Source: JAFGMR01 sp964632755 (lineage in GTDB: Archaea > Halobacteriota > Methanosarcinia > Methanotrichales > Methanotrichaceae). Taken from it: a stretch of 23,230 bases of DNA. This document shows, piece by piece, positions 15,463 to 22,950 of the stretch. The stretch is taken from NCBI GenBank assembly GCA_964632755.1, contig CAZWDT010000047.1:1-23230 (forward strand), written 5' to 3'. The position numbers and the translations under genes are program-made. Under the pieces are notes generated by a model. That model made no database searches. It was not told the origin of the DNA and saw only the letters and a program-made list of their open reading frames with translations. Position 1 is the stretch's first letter. Every line of letters begins with the position of its first letter.

Positions 15463-16401
15463 TTATCTCTCGCTTGAACGCGTCAAAGCTTCAGATATAT
15501 CCTCTTTCCTTTCAAGCTGCTTTGCATGCGATAGGGCCTCTAACGCCTCATCCTTCCGCCCCATTGCCCCCAGGAGATGGCCTTTCTCCACCCAGGCCTT
15601 CGCGCAGCCAGGATCGAGCTCTATGGCACAATCGAGATTGCGCAAGGCATTCTTGTACCTCTTTAGCATGCGCTGGGCACGGCCTCGAAGGTACCAGATC
15701 TCAGGATCGGCGGGCATAAGGCGTGTTGCCTTCCTCAGGGCGAGTGCTGCTTTGGAGTAATCGCACATCTGTAGGTAGACCACGCCCATATGGCGCCAGG
15801 TTGATCCGTCCTTCGGATCGAGTGCTAAAGCCTTCTGGAAGGAGGCTATCGCTTCGTCATAACGACCGACTGGATCCCGGCTCGAGCTCAGGGCAAACCC
15901 CCTGTAAATCCAGACGGCACGGCTCTCTGGCTCGATCTCCCCAGCCCTATCTAGATGCTTGACCGCCTCGTCATATTTGCCCTCCTTGAGGTAGAGCATG
16001 CCCATGCCAAACCACCCGCCGGCCGCCTCGGGATCGAGATCGATCGCCCTCTCAAAGCAGATCCGTGACTCATCGAAATCGTCTCGCGCAAGAAGGAGGC
16101 TTCCGAGTTGAACCCATGACATTACCCTCATGGGATCGAGATCGATCGCCCGGCGAAGAAGCCTCTCGGCCTCTTCCTTCTGGCCGGAGCTAATGAGGAG
16201 GATCGCCAAGTTCGCAAGCGTCTCTGGGTCGTCCGGTTTCAATCTGTTGAGCCATTCAATAGGAGACTTCCCGCTGCGAATCCCGGAAACCGCCTCCTCG
16301 ATCAGATCTGGATCCAGCCCAAAGGCGCGCCCAAGGGCGTGGATGGGAAGATCCCCGTCCGAGCCGCCATCCTCGACGGACTCATTCCGTTCGAGCTTCA
16401 T
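15463..16401 (-). CDS. TPR repeat protein inserted between two nfnA copies
   Basis: The 312-residue protein has an acidic N-terminal region (1-55) followed by seven tetratricopeptide repeats of about 34 residues. Each ends in a LDP/IEP/LMP-like turn, and the fourth is longer by four residues (SSRDPVGRYDEA). There is no signal peptide or membrane segment, so it should be a cytoplasmic scaffold or chaperone. TPR proteins are frequent in methanogen genomes and the partner cannot be read from sequence. Its position inside the formate dehydrogenase operon (1 nt before nfnA copy 1, 108 nt after nfnA copy 2) suggests it could help assemble or dock that enzyme, but chance insertion is possible. GAGGG lies 6 nt before the ATG at 16401. 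Confidence 0.9.
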   Translation of the reverse strand: MKLERNESVEDGGSDGDLPIHALGRAFGLDPDLIEEAVSGIRSGKSPIEWLNRLKPDDPETLANLAILLISSGQKEEAERLLRRAIDLDPMRVMSWVQLGSLLLARDDFDESRICFERAIDLDPEAAGGWFGMGMLYLKEGKYDEAVKHLDRAGEIEPESRAVWIYRGFALSSSRDPVGRYDEAIASFQKALALDPKDGSTWRHMGVVYLQMCDYSKAALALRKATRLMPADPEIWYLRGRAQRMLKRYKNALRNLDCAIELDPGCAKAWVEKGHLLGAMGRKDEALEALSHAKQLERKEDISEALTRSSER

Positions 16402-16509
16402 ACATGGCCCTCGCCAGCCCTCGCATATCTAGGCAGCTGTTTGCCGCATGCAAGGCTTGACGAGGATGCCGATAGCTTTTACACAGCCGGATCCCCATGG
16501 CCGAGGGCC

Positions 16510-17430
16510 TCAGGTCCAACATGCACCACCTCGATGCTCGGGCAGGCCTCCCCCCTCGCCCATCATCCTTGCGAGCTCCTCGGGGGATGCGATCAGCTTG
16601 TGCCAGTTTTCGCGCTCCCAAAGGGCATGCGATCGGTCCTCCTCGGCCATGAGCTGCCTCATCCTGAGGGTTAGAACCTCCCAGTTGACCTCGTGTCCGT
16701 CGAAGTCGGGGCCGTCAACGCAGGCAAACTTGGTCTTCCCAGCCACCTCGACGCGGCAGGCGCCGCACATGCCGGTCCCGTCAACCATGATGGGCGTGAG
16801 GCTCACGATCGTCTTCACGCCAAAGGGCCTCGTGGCCTCCGAGACCTCCTTCATCATGAAGGGACAGCCATGGACATATACCCTGTCGACCTTCCGGCCT
16901 GCCTTCAGGAGGTCGGCGACGAGGTCATCGGCCCAGGCCTTGACACCGCAGCTCCCGTCCCCGAGCACTATATGGAGCTCGTCGCTCAATTCTCGCAGGC
17001 GGTCCTCCCAGAAGATGAAGCCAGATCCCCTCGCCTCGACGACGACAATCACGCGGTTTCCAATCGCCTTCAGCTCACGGATGAGAGGCATCGAGGGCCC
17101 GATTCCAAAGCAGCCGCAGGCAACGATTACGGATCCGTTGCGTTCCAATTCGGTCGGCCTTCCCAGGGGACCTGCCAGGTTCAGGATCGAATCTCCCTCC
17201 TTTAACGAAGCAAGCTTCATCGTGCTCGTCCCAAGGACGTAAAAGACTATATCCACGGTGCCATCGGCCTCGTCCCAGCCGGCTAGGCCCATCGGGACCC
17301 TCTCTCCCAGCTCATCGACCCTGATTATCACGAACTGGCCGGGCTTTGCAGCCGCCGCTATTCCCGGGGCCCGAAAGCTCATGAATATTAGATTTGGGGC
17401 GAGCGTCTCCTTCTTTGCTATCTGATACAT
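16510..17430 (-). CDS. nfnA: NfnA-like FAD/[2Fe-2S] NAD(P)H-ferredoxin oxidoreductase subunit, copy 2
   Basis: The 306-residue paralog of the gene at 14523-15461 keeps the same residue numbering through about position 250. FAD-site segment GERVPMGLAGWD, Cys222, Cys225 and Cys237 of the [2Fe-2S] site, Asp217, and the CGC nucleotide-loop variant at 105-107 are all present. The VHGCPFMMK segment after the nucleotide domain is also shared. It follows fdhA by 4 nt, and GGTGGAGGTT from the end of fdhA serves as its ribosome binding site. It is therefore the most likely direct partner of FdhA. With NfnB, encoded divergently, it could form an Nfn-type unit that links formate oxidation or CO2 reduction to NAD(P) and ferredoxin. 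SudB (sulfide dehydrogenase) or PyrK-like roles are alternatives, but no sudA, pyrD or hydrogenase gene adjoins it. Confidence 0.9.
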   Translation of the reverse strand: MYQIAKKETLAPNLIFMSFRAPGIAAAAKPGQFVIIRVDELGERVPMGLAGWDEADGTVDIVFYVLGTSTMKLASLKEGDSILNLAGPLGRPTELERNGSVIVACGCFGIGPSMPLIRELKAIGNRVIVVVEARGSGFIFWEDRLRELSDELHIVLGDGSCGVKAWADDLVADLLKAGRKVDRVYVHGCPFMMKEVSEATRPFGVKTIVSLTPIMVDGTGMCGACRVEVAGKTKFACVDGPDFDGHEVNWEVLTLRMRQLMAEEDRSHALWERENWHKLIASPEELARMMGEGGGLPEHRGGACWT

Positions 17431-17434
17431 GGAA

Positions 17435-20182
17435 CTAAACCTCCACCTTGCTCAGCTTGACAGCGCAGACCTTATACTCGGGGATCTTCGCGACGGGATC
17501 GAGGGCGGCGTTTGTGAGGACGTTTGTGGGCGCCTCGGAGAAGTGGAACGTCATGAAGATCACGCCCAGCGGCGATTTCTCGGTGATCTTCGCCCGGGCC
17601 CTGACCGATCCGCGCCTGGAGGAGACGTCGACTAGATCGCCGTCGGCAATTCCCAGGGATGCGCCGTCCTGGGGGCTGATCTCGACGAGCTCCTCATCCC
17701 GGAGCAGGTTGAGATCTGGAACCCGCCGGGTCATCGTCCCGGTATGGAAGTGGCATAGGATCCTGCCGGTTGTGAGGACCAATGGATAATCTCCGTCCGG
17801 AAGCTCCATCGATGGCCTGTAGCGCACTGCGTGAAATAGGCCCTTTCCCCTGGTGAAGCTGCCCTTATGCAGATACCGGGTCCCCGGATGATCCGCGCTC
17901 AGGCATGGCCACTGCAACCCGCCGCCTTCCAGCCGGGGGAAAAGAATTCCCCCGTAGATGGGCGTAAGCCTTGAGACCTCCTCCATGATCTCTGAAGGAT
18001 CGCTATAGGAGAACTCATCCCCGTATCCCATCCTCTTTGCGATCTCCGCTATGATCTGCCAGTCGGCCAGGGCCTCTCCAGGCGGGGAAAGCACCTTTCT
18101 CACACGCTGCACCCTCCTCTCGGTGTTTGTGAAGGTTCCATCCTTCTCGAGAGAGCTTGCTGCGGGAAGGACGACATGGGCGAGCCGCGCGGTCTCCGAG
18201 AGGAATATGTCCTGGACGATCAAGAACTCCAGCTTCCCGAGGGCATCGACAACGTGCGAGCTGTCCGGATCGCTCAGCACCGGGTTCTCCCCCATGATGT
18301 AGAGGGCCTTGATCCTCTCCGGTATTGAGTTCATGATCTCGACGACGGTAAGGCCGATCTCGGCAGGGATCTCGCATCCCCAGGCCTTCTCGAACTTTCC
18401 CCGAAGCTCCGGGTTGAGCACGGCCTGGTATCCGGGAAGGACGTTGGGGAGAGCCCCCATATCGCATGCGCCCTGGACGTTGTTCTGGCCTCGCAAGGGA
18501 TTGATGCCGGAGGAGGGGATGCCGATGCTTCCAATCATCATCGATAGGTTTGCAAGCGCGAGGATGTTGTCCACGCCATGGCTATGCTGAGTTATCCCCA
18601 TAGAGTAGACGATCGAGGAGGGCTTGTTCAGGGCATATAGCCGGGCAGCCTCCCGGATCGGGGTGAGATCGACGCCGCATATCCCCGAAGCCTCCTCCAG
18701 GGTGACCTCCCCATTCAGGTACTCCTTCAGGTCCTCGAAGCCCTCTGTCCTCTCCTCGATGAACTCCGCATCGATAAGGCCCTCGTCGAGTATGACACGA
18801 CAGAGGGCGTGGATCAGTGGAACGTCAGTTCCAGGCCTCTGCCTCAGCCAGACGTCGGCGATCTTGCAGAGATCGATCCAGCGGGGGTTGGCAACGATGA
18901 TCTTCGCCCCCTTCCTCTTCGCCTCCTTGATCTTGAGGGCGATTACCGGGTGCTGCTCCGACGTATTTGAGCCGATGATAAGTATGCATCCCGCATCGGA
19001 GAGCTCCTCTATGGAGTTCGTCATGGCACCGCTTCCAAAGGCCGTTGCGAGAGCTGCTACTGTCGATGCATGGCAGAGGCGAGCGCAGTGATCGATGTGG
19101 GGGGACTTCATCGCGAGACGGCAGAACTTCTGGGCGAGGTAGTTCTCCTCGTTTGTGCACTTTGCTGAGGAGAGCATGGCAAAGCGATCGCCCCGATATC
19201 GAGAGAGCTTCTCGGCGATAAGGCTCAAGGCCTCCTCCCAGGTTCCAGGGACGAGGGCTCCGTTTCTCCTGATCAGGGGGGTTTTCAGCCGTTCAGGGCT
19301 CTCTGCAAACTCGAGGCCGAACCTGCCCTTCACGCAGAGCTGGCCGTTATTGGGGGTATCCCCCCTTCGGCCCCTCGTCCTCACAATTCGGCCATCGTTT
19401 ACGCCGACATCGATCTGGCAGCCTACGCCGCAGAATGGACAGACGGTCGTCACCGTCTCGCTCGGCCTCTCCCATCGCTCGAACCTGGCGTAGAGGGCTC
19501 CAGTCGGACAGGCATCCAGGCAGGAGGCGCAGAACTTGCAGTCGGACTCGATCAGAGAGAGGGGGCCGATCCAATGGCGCCGGTGGAAGTCTGGATGGAT
19601 GGATAGCACTCCTTCTCCTCTCACCTCCTGGCAGATGCGGACACAGCGCCCGCAGAGGATGCATAGGTTGTAGTCCCTATCGAAGAAGGGCTCCTTTAAG
19701 ACGGGGAGGTTTTTATAGGTGACCTGATAGCGGATGCCCTTGAGGCCGGTGTACTCCACGGCCTTCTGCAGCTCGCACTCGCCATTTTGAGGACAGTACT
19801 TGCAGCCGACAGTTGCGGGAAACTTGCGCATGCACTCCCTTAGATCCGTGCATTCGTCTTTGCGATCGCAAAAGAGGCAGCTTACCGGATGATTGGTCAA
19901 TGCAAGGAGCATCTCAAGGGTGTGCCTTCGCATCTCCTGAAGCTCGTCGGTGGCGGTCTCTATCACCATTCCATCCTCAGCCGGTGTTGTGCAGGCCAGT
20001 GGATGGCTATTCCAGCCCTGTACATCGACGATACAGAGCTTACACGAGCCTGTTGGCTTGAGGTCTGGGTGATCGCATAGAGAGGGAATGTAAACTCCAC
20101 AACTCCGAGCCGCTTCCAGAATCGAAGACCCCCTCCGAACCCGGACTTGCCGTCCATCAATAGTTATAGCTATCTCATCCAT
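17435..20182 (-). CDS. fdhA: NuoG-like formate dehydrogenase alpha subunit, Cys-type Mo/W-bisPGD enzyme
   Basis: The 915-residue catalytic subunit interconverts formate and CO2. The N-terminal electron wire carries a [2Fe-2S] site (Cys36, Cys47, Cys50, Cys64) and a NuoG-type His98/Cys102/Cys105/Cys111 cluster. Next is a second CxxCxxxxxC motif (Cys127, Cys130, Cys136), then two ferredoxin clusters (Cys174/177/180/184 and Cys215/218/221/225). The catalytic part has a [4Fe-4S] site at Cys248/251/255/283 with Lys285. Cys370-His371 sits where selenocysteine-His occurs in E. coli FdhH; the codon is TGC. NAPTNVLTN-like and AEFKVCAVK-like C-terminal segments fit the formate/nitrate oxidoreductase fold. 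No Tat signal is seen, so it acts in the cytoplasm. The ATG at 20182 with GGTGG upstream is preferred; a GTG at 20191 is possible. No F420-type FdhB adjoins it; nfnA follows after 4 nt. Periplasmic or nitrate reductase roles fit less well. Confidence 0.93.
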   Translation of the reverse strand: MDEIAITIDGRQVRVRRGSSILEAARSCGVYIPSLCDHPDLKPTGSCKLCIVDVQGWNSHPLACTTPAEDGMVIETATDELQEMRRHTLEMLLALTNHPVSCLFCDRKDECTDLRECMRKFPATVGCKYCPQNGECELQKAVEYTGLKGIRYQVTYKNLPVLKEPFFDRDYNLCILCGRCVRICQEVRGEGVLSIHPDFHRRHWIGPLSLIESDCKFCASCLDACPTGALYARFERWERPSETVTTVCPFCGVGCQIDVGVNDGRIVRTRGRRGDTPNNGQLCVKGRFGLEFAESPERLKTPLIRRNGALVPGTWEEALSLIAEKLSRYRGDRFAMLSSAKCTNEENYLAQKFCRLAMKSPHIDHCARLCHASTVAALATAFGSGAMTNSIEELSDAGCILIIGSNTSEQHPVIALKIKEAKRKGAKIIVANPRWIDLCKIADVWLRQRPGTDVPLIHALCRVILDEGLIDAEFIEERTEGFEDLKEYLNGEVTLEEASGICGVDLTPIREAARLYALNKPSSIVYSMGITQHSHGVDNILALANLSMMIGSIGIPSSGINPLRGQNNVQGACDMGALPNVLPGYQAVLNPELRGKFEKAWGCEIPAEIGLTVVEIMNSIPERIKALYIMGENPVLSDPDSSHVVDALGKLEFLIVQDIFLSETARLAHVVLPAASSLEKDGTFTNTERRVQRVRKVLSPPGEALADWQIIAEIAKRMGYGDEFSYSDPSEIMEEVSRLTPIYGGILFPRLEGGGLQWPCLSADHPGTRYLHKGSFTRGKGLFHAVRYRPSMELPDGDYPLVLTTGRILCHFHTGTMTRRVPDLNLLRDEELVEISPQDGASLGIADGDLVDVSSRRGSVRARAKITEKSPLGVIFMTFHFSEAPTNVLTNAALDPVAKIPEYKVCAVKLSKVEV

Positions 20183-20308
20183 CTTTACCACCGGGTAGCT
20201 GCCGGTGAAGTTAATTTGTTTCTATTAGAAGGTTGCTCTGAGGATAAAGGCCAGCCAGACTTGCGTTTCGCAGGCAGGAGGCCCCTTCCGGATATCCGTC
20301 GACGAGAA

Positions 20309-20345
20309 CCACTTGCAGCAGTTCACTTGTAGTAGTCCACTGTAG
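20309..20345. repeat. Three imperfect 14-bp direct repeats in the fdhA-nfnB divergent promoter
   Basis: Units start at 20309, 20323 and 20337, an exact 14-bp period. They read CCACTTGCAGCAGT, TCACTTGTAGTAGT and CCACTGTAGAGCT. Units 1 and 2 differ at three positions, all C/T; unit 3 has lost one T. They lie immediately upstream of the nfnB TATA box. They look like tandem binding sites for a regulator of both transcription units. Confidence 0.6.
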
Positions 20346-20356
20346 AGCTCAGAAAA

Positions 20357-20367
20357 GGTATATATAC
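20357..20367 (+). promoter_or_regulatory. TATA box of nfnB
   Basis: GGTATATATAC lies about 95-105 nt before the nfnB start. With the usual archaeal spacing, transcription would begin near 20390 and give a leader of about 70 nt. The core TATATATA is nearly symmetric, so it may also serve leftward transcription. A second AT-rich block at 20215-20227 is nearer fdhA and may be its own TATA element. Confidence 0.6.
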
Positions 20368-20461
20368 GGTCAAGGGGAATCGCTCGGAGCGTCTGGCAAA
20401 TCGCTATCGCCCTGTTGCGACTTATGAGGTAGACCATCCCTGAAAACGGTGGCTGGTGAGG

Positions 20462-21877
20462 ATGTCAAAGAGCAAGAAGCTGAACCTGAATCGAGTGGAG
20501 ATGCCAAAGCAGGAGCCTGAATTGAGAAGGCATAACTTCGATGAGGTGGCCTTTGGCTACAGCGACGAGCAGGTCGTGGAAGAGGCCGGCAGATGTCTGC
20601 AATGCAAGAAGCCAAGATGCATGGAGGGCTGTCCCGTTGGCCTCGATATCCCCAGCTTCATCGAAGCCGTACGGGATGGGGATATGCGAAAGGCCGTTAG
20701 GATCACCAAGAGCAAGAACAGCCTTCCTGGGATCTGCGGGCGGGTCTGTCCCCAGGAGGTTCAGTGCGAGGAGAGGTGCGTGCTTGCGAAGAAGGGGGCG
20801 CCGATTGCCATAGGCCGGATCGAGAGGTACATCGCCGACTGGGAGCTCGCCCAAGAGGGGAGGGATCGCCCAAAGATCCAGCCCCCCACAGGAAAGCGCG
20901 TGGCAGTCGTTGGATCCGGTCCTGCAGGCCTCACCTGTGCTGCCGAGCTTGCCAGGATGGGACATCAGGTGACGATCTTCGAGGCATTGCACGATGCAGG
21001 CGGCGTTCTCATCTACGGCATTCCCGAGTTTCGTCTGCCCAAGGGGATCGTCAGATCGGAGGTCGAGTACATCAAGTCGCTCGGAGTTGAGCTGGAGCTC
21101 GACTCGGTCATAGGCCGACTGGTCAGGCTCGATGAGCTATTCGGGCGAGGATTCGACGCCATATTTCTGGGGATAGGGGCAGGGGCCCCCCGATTCCTCA
21201 ACATCCCAGGCGAGAACCTGAGCGGCGTCTACTCGGCAAACGAGTACCTGACGAGGGTCAACCTGATGAAGGCATACAAGTTCCCCGAGTACGACACGCC
21301 CATAAGCCAGGGTCGGAAGGTTGCGGTGGTAGGCGGAGGAAACGTCGCCATGGACTCGGCGAGATGCGCGTGCCGACTTGGAGCCGAGGAGGTCCACGTC
21401 GTATACCGACGCTCCGAGGCCGAGATGCCGGCCCGGCTCGAGGAGGTGGAGAACGCCAAGGAGGAGGGCGTGATCTTCGACTTCCTGACCAATCCGACGC
21501 ATTTCGTCGGAGACGATCGAGGTCGCGTCGTGGCGATGGAGGTAATCGAGATGGAGCTCGGGAAACCGGATGCAAGCGGGAGGAGGCGGCCTGTCGAGAA
21601 GGCGGGTTCAGAGCACCTAGTGGATGTGGATACCGTAATCATTGCTGTTGGAACCGTTCCAAACCCCCTCATCCCGTCGAGCACGCCGGGACTCGATACG
21701 ACCAAGTGGGGGACTCTCGTCGCAGACGAGAACGGCCGCACCACCCTCGAAGCGGTCTGGGCCGGGGGCGACATCACAACGGGCGGGGCAACCGTGATCA
21801 GCGCCATGGGCGCGGGAAAGAAGGCTGCAGTCGACATGGACCGCTGGCTTCGGCAAGGCGGGGCTTGGAGGAGTTGA
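20462..21877 (+). CDS. nfnB: NfnB/GltD-like FAD-NAD(P) oxidoreductase large subunit
   Basis: The 471-residue flavoprotein belongs to the glutamate synthase small chain family that includes NfnB and SudA. The N-terminal domain carries two [4Fe-4S] motifs: Cys45/Cys48/Cys53/Cys57 and Cys92/Cys96/Cys102/Cys106. FAD binds at GSGPAG (151-156). A second Rossmann motif, GGGNVA (291-296), with YRRSEAEMPA (315-324) is typical of NADPH binding. In characterised NfnAB this subunit houses the bifurcating flavin and exchanges electrons with ferredoxin. A glutamate synthase large subunit is absent nearby, while two NfnA-like genes and fdhA lie across the divergent promoter, so an Nfn role is favoured over GltD. 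The ATG at 20462 is preferred to GTG 20456, because GGTGA ends 2 nt before it and the family start fits. The gene looks intact. Confidence 0.92.
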   Translation: MSKSKKLNLNRVEMPKQEPELRRHNFDEVAFGYSDEQVVEEAGRCLQCKKPRCMEGCPVGLDIPSFIEAVRDGDMRKAVRITKSKNSLPGICGRVCPQEVQCEERCVLAKKGAPIAIGRIERYIADWELAQEGRDRPKIQPPTGKRVAVVGSGPAGLTCAAELARMGHQVTIFEALHDAGGVLIYGIPEFRLPKGIVRSEVEYIKSLGVELELDSVIGRLVRLDELFGRGFDAIFLGIGAGAPRFLNIPGENLSGVYSANEYLTRVNLMKAYKFPEYDTPISQGRKVAVVGGGNVAMDSARCACRLGAEEVHVVYRRSEAEMPARLEEVENAKEEGVIFDFLTNPTHFVGDDRGRVVAMEVIEMELGKPDASGRRRPVEKAGSEHLVDVDTVIIAVGTVPNPLIPSSTPGLDTTKWGTLVADENGRTTLEAVWAGGDITTGGATVISAMGAGKKAAVDMDRWLRQGGAWRS

Positions 21878-21900
21878 ACCCCCCCCGTGGCACCCTATTT

Positions 21901-21975
21901 ATGCAAATTAATATGAGTGATCAATCCAAACTGGCGAATGCAAGGCTGAAGGCAATCGCCCCATTCGCGCGTTAA
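21901..21975 (+). CDS. Possible short ORF between nfnB and fdhC
   Basis: A 24-codon frame (MQINMSDQSKLANARLKAIA and four further residues) begins right after an AT-rich CTATTTATG and ends in TAA. A second in-frame ATG at 21913 would give 20 residues. No ribosome binding site is seen and I know no homolog. It may be chance or an upstream leader peptide. Confidence 0.2.
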   Translation: MQINMSDQSKLANARLKAIAPFAR

Positions 21976-22016
21976 GAAGAGTTATGAAGTTTTAATAAGT
22001 GCCATCCCACCATAGC

Positions 22017-22024
22017 TTTTATAA
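22017..22024 (+). promoter_or_regulatory. TATA box of fdhC
   Basis: TTTTATAA in AGCTTTTATAACG is a near-consensus archaeal TATA box about 120 nt before the fdhC start, implying a leader of nearly 100 nt. A second candidate, GTTTTAATAAG, lies at 21989-21999. fdhC therefore probably has its own promoter although it follows nfnB in the same direction. Confidence 0.55.
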
Positions 22025-22050
22025 CGCCCTTTGTCCACCTTTCTCACCCG

Positions 22051-22093
22051 GATCCGCAATCGGGATCTCAGCCTCATGATCCCCATATTGGGG
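22051..22093 (+). promoter_or_regulatory. Two inverted repeats in the fdhC leader
   Basis: GATCC/GGATC (22051-22055 and 22063-22067) and CCCCA-TAT-TGGGG (22081-22093) lie between the presumed transcription start and the ribosome binding site. They could be an operator or RNA hairpins affecting translation. Confidence 0.35.
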
Positions 22094-22142
22094 TGATTAA
22101 TCGTTAAATTTGATATGATACGAGTTGGGAGGGTAATGTAGG

Positions 22143-22931
22143 ATGGGATTCAAGTCACCGAAAGATACGACGTGCGCCGTCGATAATATAGGCTGTGCCA
22201 AGGCGGAGATGCCATTTGGACCGCTTCTAACGCTCGGCTTTCTCGCGGGGGCCTTCATCGCCTTTGGCGGCCTCTTGGCAGTGATCGTAGGAGGGGGCGT
22301 CCCCGGCCTTAAGGCGGATAACCCAGGGTTGCAGAAGTTCCTCTTCGGCGCGGCCTTCCCCGTGGGGTTGATGCTCGTCGTCGTTGCCGGGGCCGAGCTA
22401 TTCACGGGAAACACCGCCTGCTGCATTCCGGCGTTGCTATCGAGAAAGATCTCCTGGGCCTCATGCATGAGGAACTGGACCGTCTCGTATGTAGGAAACT
22501 TCATCGGATCGATCTTCGTCGTATTCTTCCTCACATACATGACCGGCCTTCTCGCGCCCGAGCCGTGGCACGGGGCGATAGTTGCGATCGCCGAGGGAAA
22601 GGTCGCCCAGGACTTCTGGCCCCTCTTCTTCAAGGGGATCGGCTGCAACTGGCTCGTATGCCTCGCCGTCTGGCTTGCGCTTGCATCCGACGACGTGATA
22701 AGCAAGCTCTTTGGCGTCTGGTTTCCGATCATGGCATTCGTTGCAATCGGGTTTGAGCACAGCATCGCAAACATGTTCTTCATCCCAGCGGGGATTTTCT
22801 ACGGGGCAAACGTCACCTGGGCCCAGTTCTTCATCACAAATCTGATACCGGTGACGCTCGGCAACATCGTGGGAGGCGCCGTCTTCGTAGGCGCGATATA
22901 CTGGTATGCGTATAACGGGAATAGGGGGTAG
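22143..22931 (+). CDS. fdhC: Formate/nitrite transporter family channel FdhC (FocA-like)
   Basis: The 262-residue membrane protein belongs to the FNT family of pentameric formate channels. Six hydrophobic segments are readable, starting with LLTLGFLAGAFIAFGGLLAVI and ending in LGNIVGGAVFVGAIYWYAY. Family motifs include AGAELFTGN (about 82-90), GCNWLVCLAVW (167-177) and GFEHSIANMFFIPAG (203-217). The latter contains His206, which matches the pore histidine of FocA. It moves formate across the membrane, probably coupled to protonation at that His. GGAGGGT lies 8 nt before the ATG. It follows nfnB in the same direction after 265 nt and has its own TATA candidate. Its place beside fdhA strongly supports formate, rather than nitrite or hydrosulfide, as substrate. 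Confidence 0.95.
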   Translation: MGFKSPKDTTCAVDNIGCAKAEMPFGPLLTLGFLAGAFIAFGGLLAVIVGGGVPGLKADNPGLQKFLFGAAFPVGLMLVVVAGAELFTGNTACCIPALLSRKISWASCMRNWTVSYVGNFIGSIFVVFFLTYMTGLLAPEPWHGAIVAIAEGKVAQDFWPLFFKGIGCNWLVCLAVWLALASDDVISKLFGVWFPIMAFVAIGFEHSIANMFFIPAGIFYGANVTWAQFFITNLIPVTLGNIVGGAVFVGAIYWYAYNGNRG

Positions 22932-22950
22932 TGGGGGCCTTCGGCCCTCA
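22932..22950 (+). terminator. Hairpin directly after fdhC
   Basis: TGGGGGCC-TTC-GGCCCTCA forms an 8-bp stem with one G-T pair, starting at the base after the fdhC stop codon. Only a short ATTCT follows. It is a good candidate for an end-of-transcript structure. Confidence 0.55.

Noticed and set aside
14685..15719. 344-codon plus-strand frame opposite nfnA copy 1
   Set aside because: It mirrors codon structure of the real minus-strand gene and a similar shadow appears opposite nfnA copy 2.
20309..20345. CRISPR array
   Set aside because: The units are contiguous 14-bp repeats without spacers, so a tandem operator is the better reading.
20462..21877. Glutamate synthase small subunit (GltD)
   Set aside because: The fold is shared, but no large subunit is nearby, while two nfnA-type genes and fdhA adjoin; NfnB/SudA-type is the more economical call.
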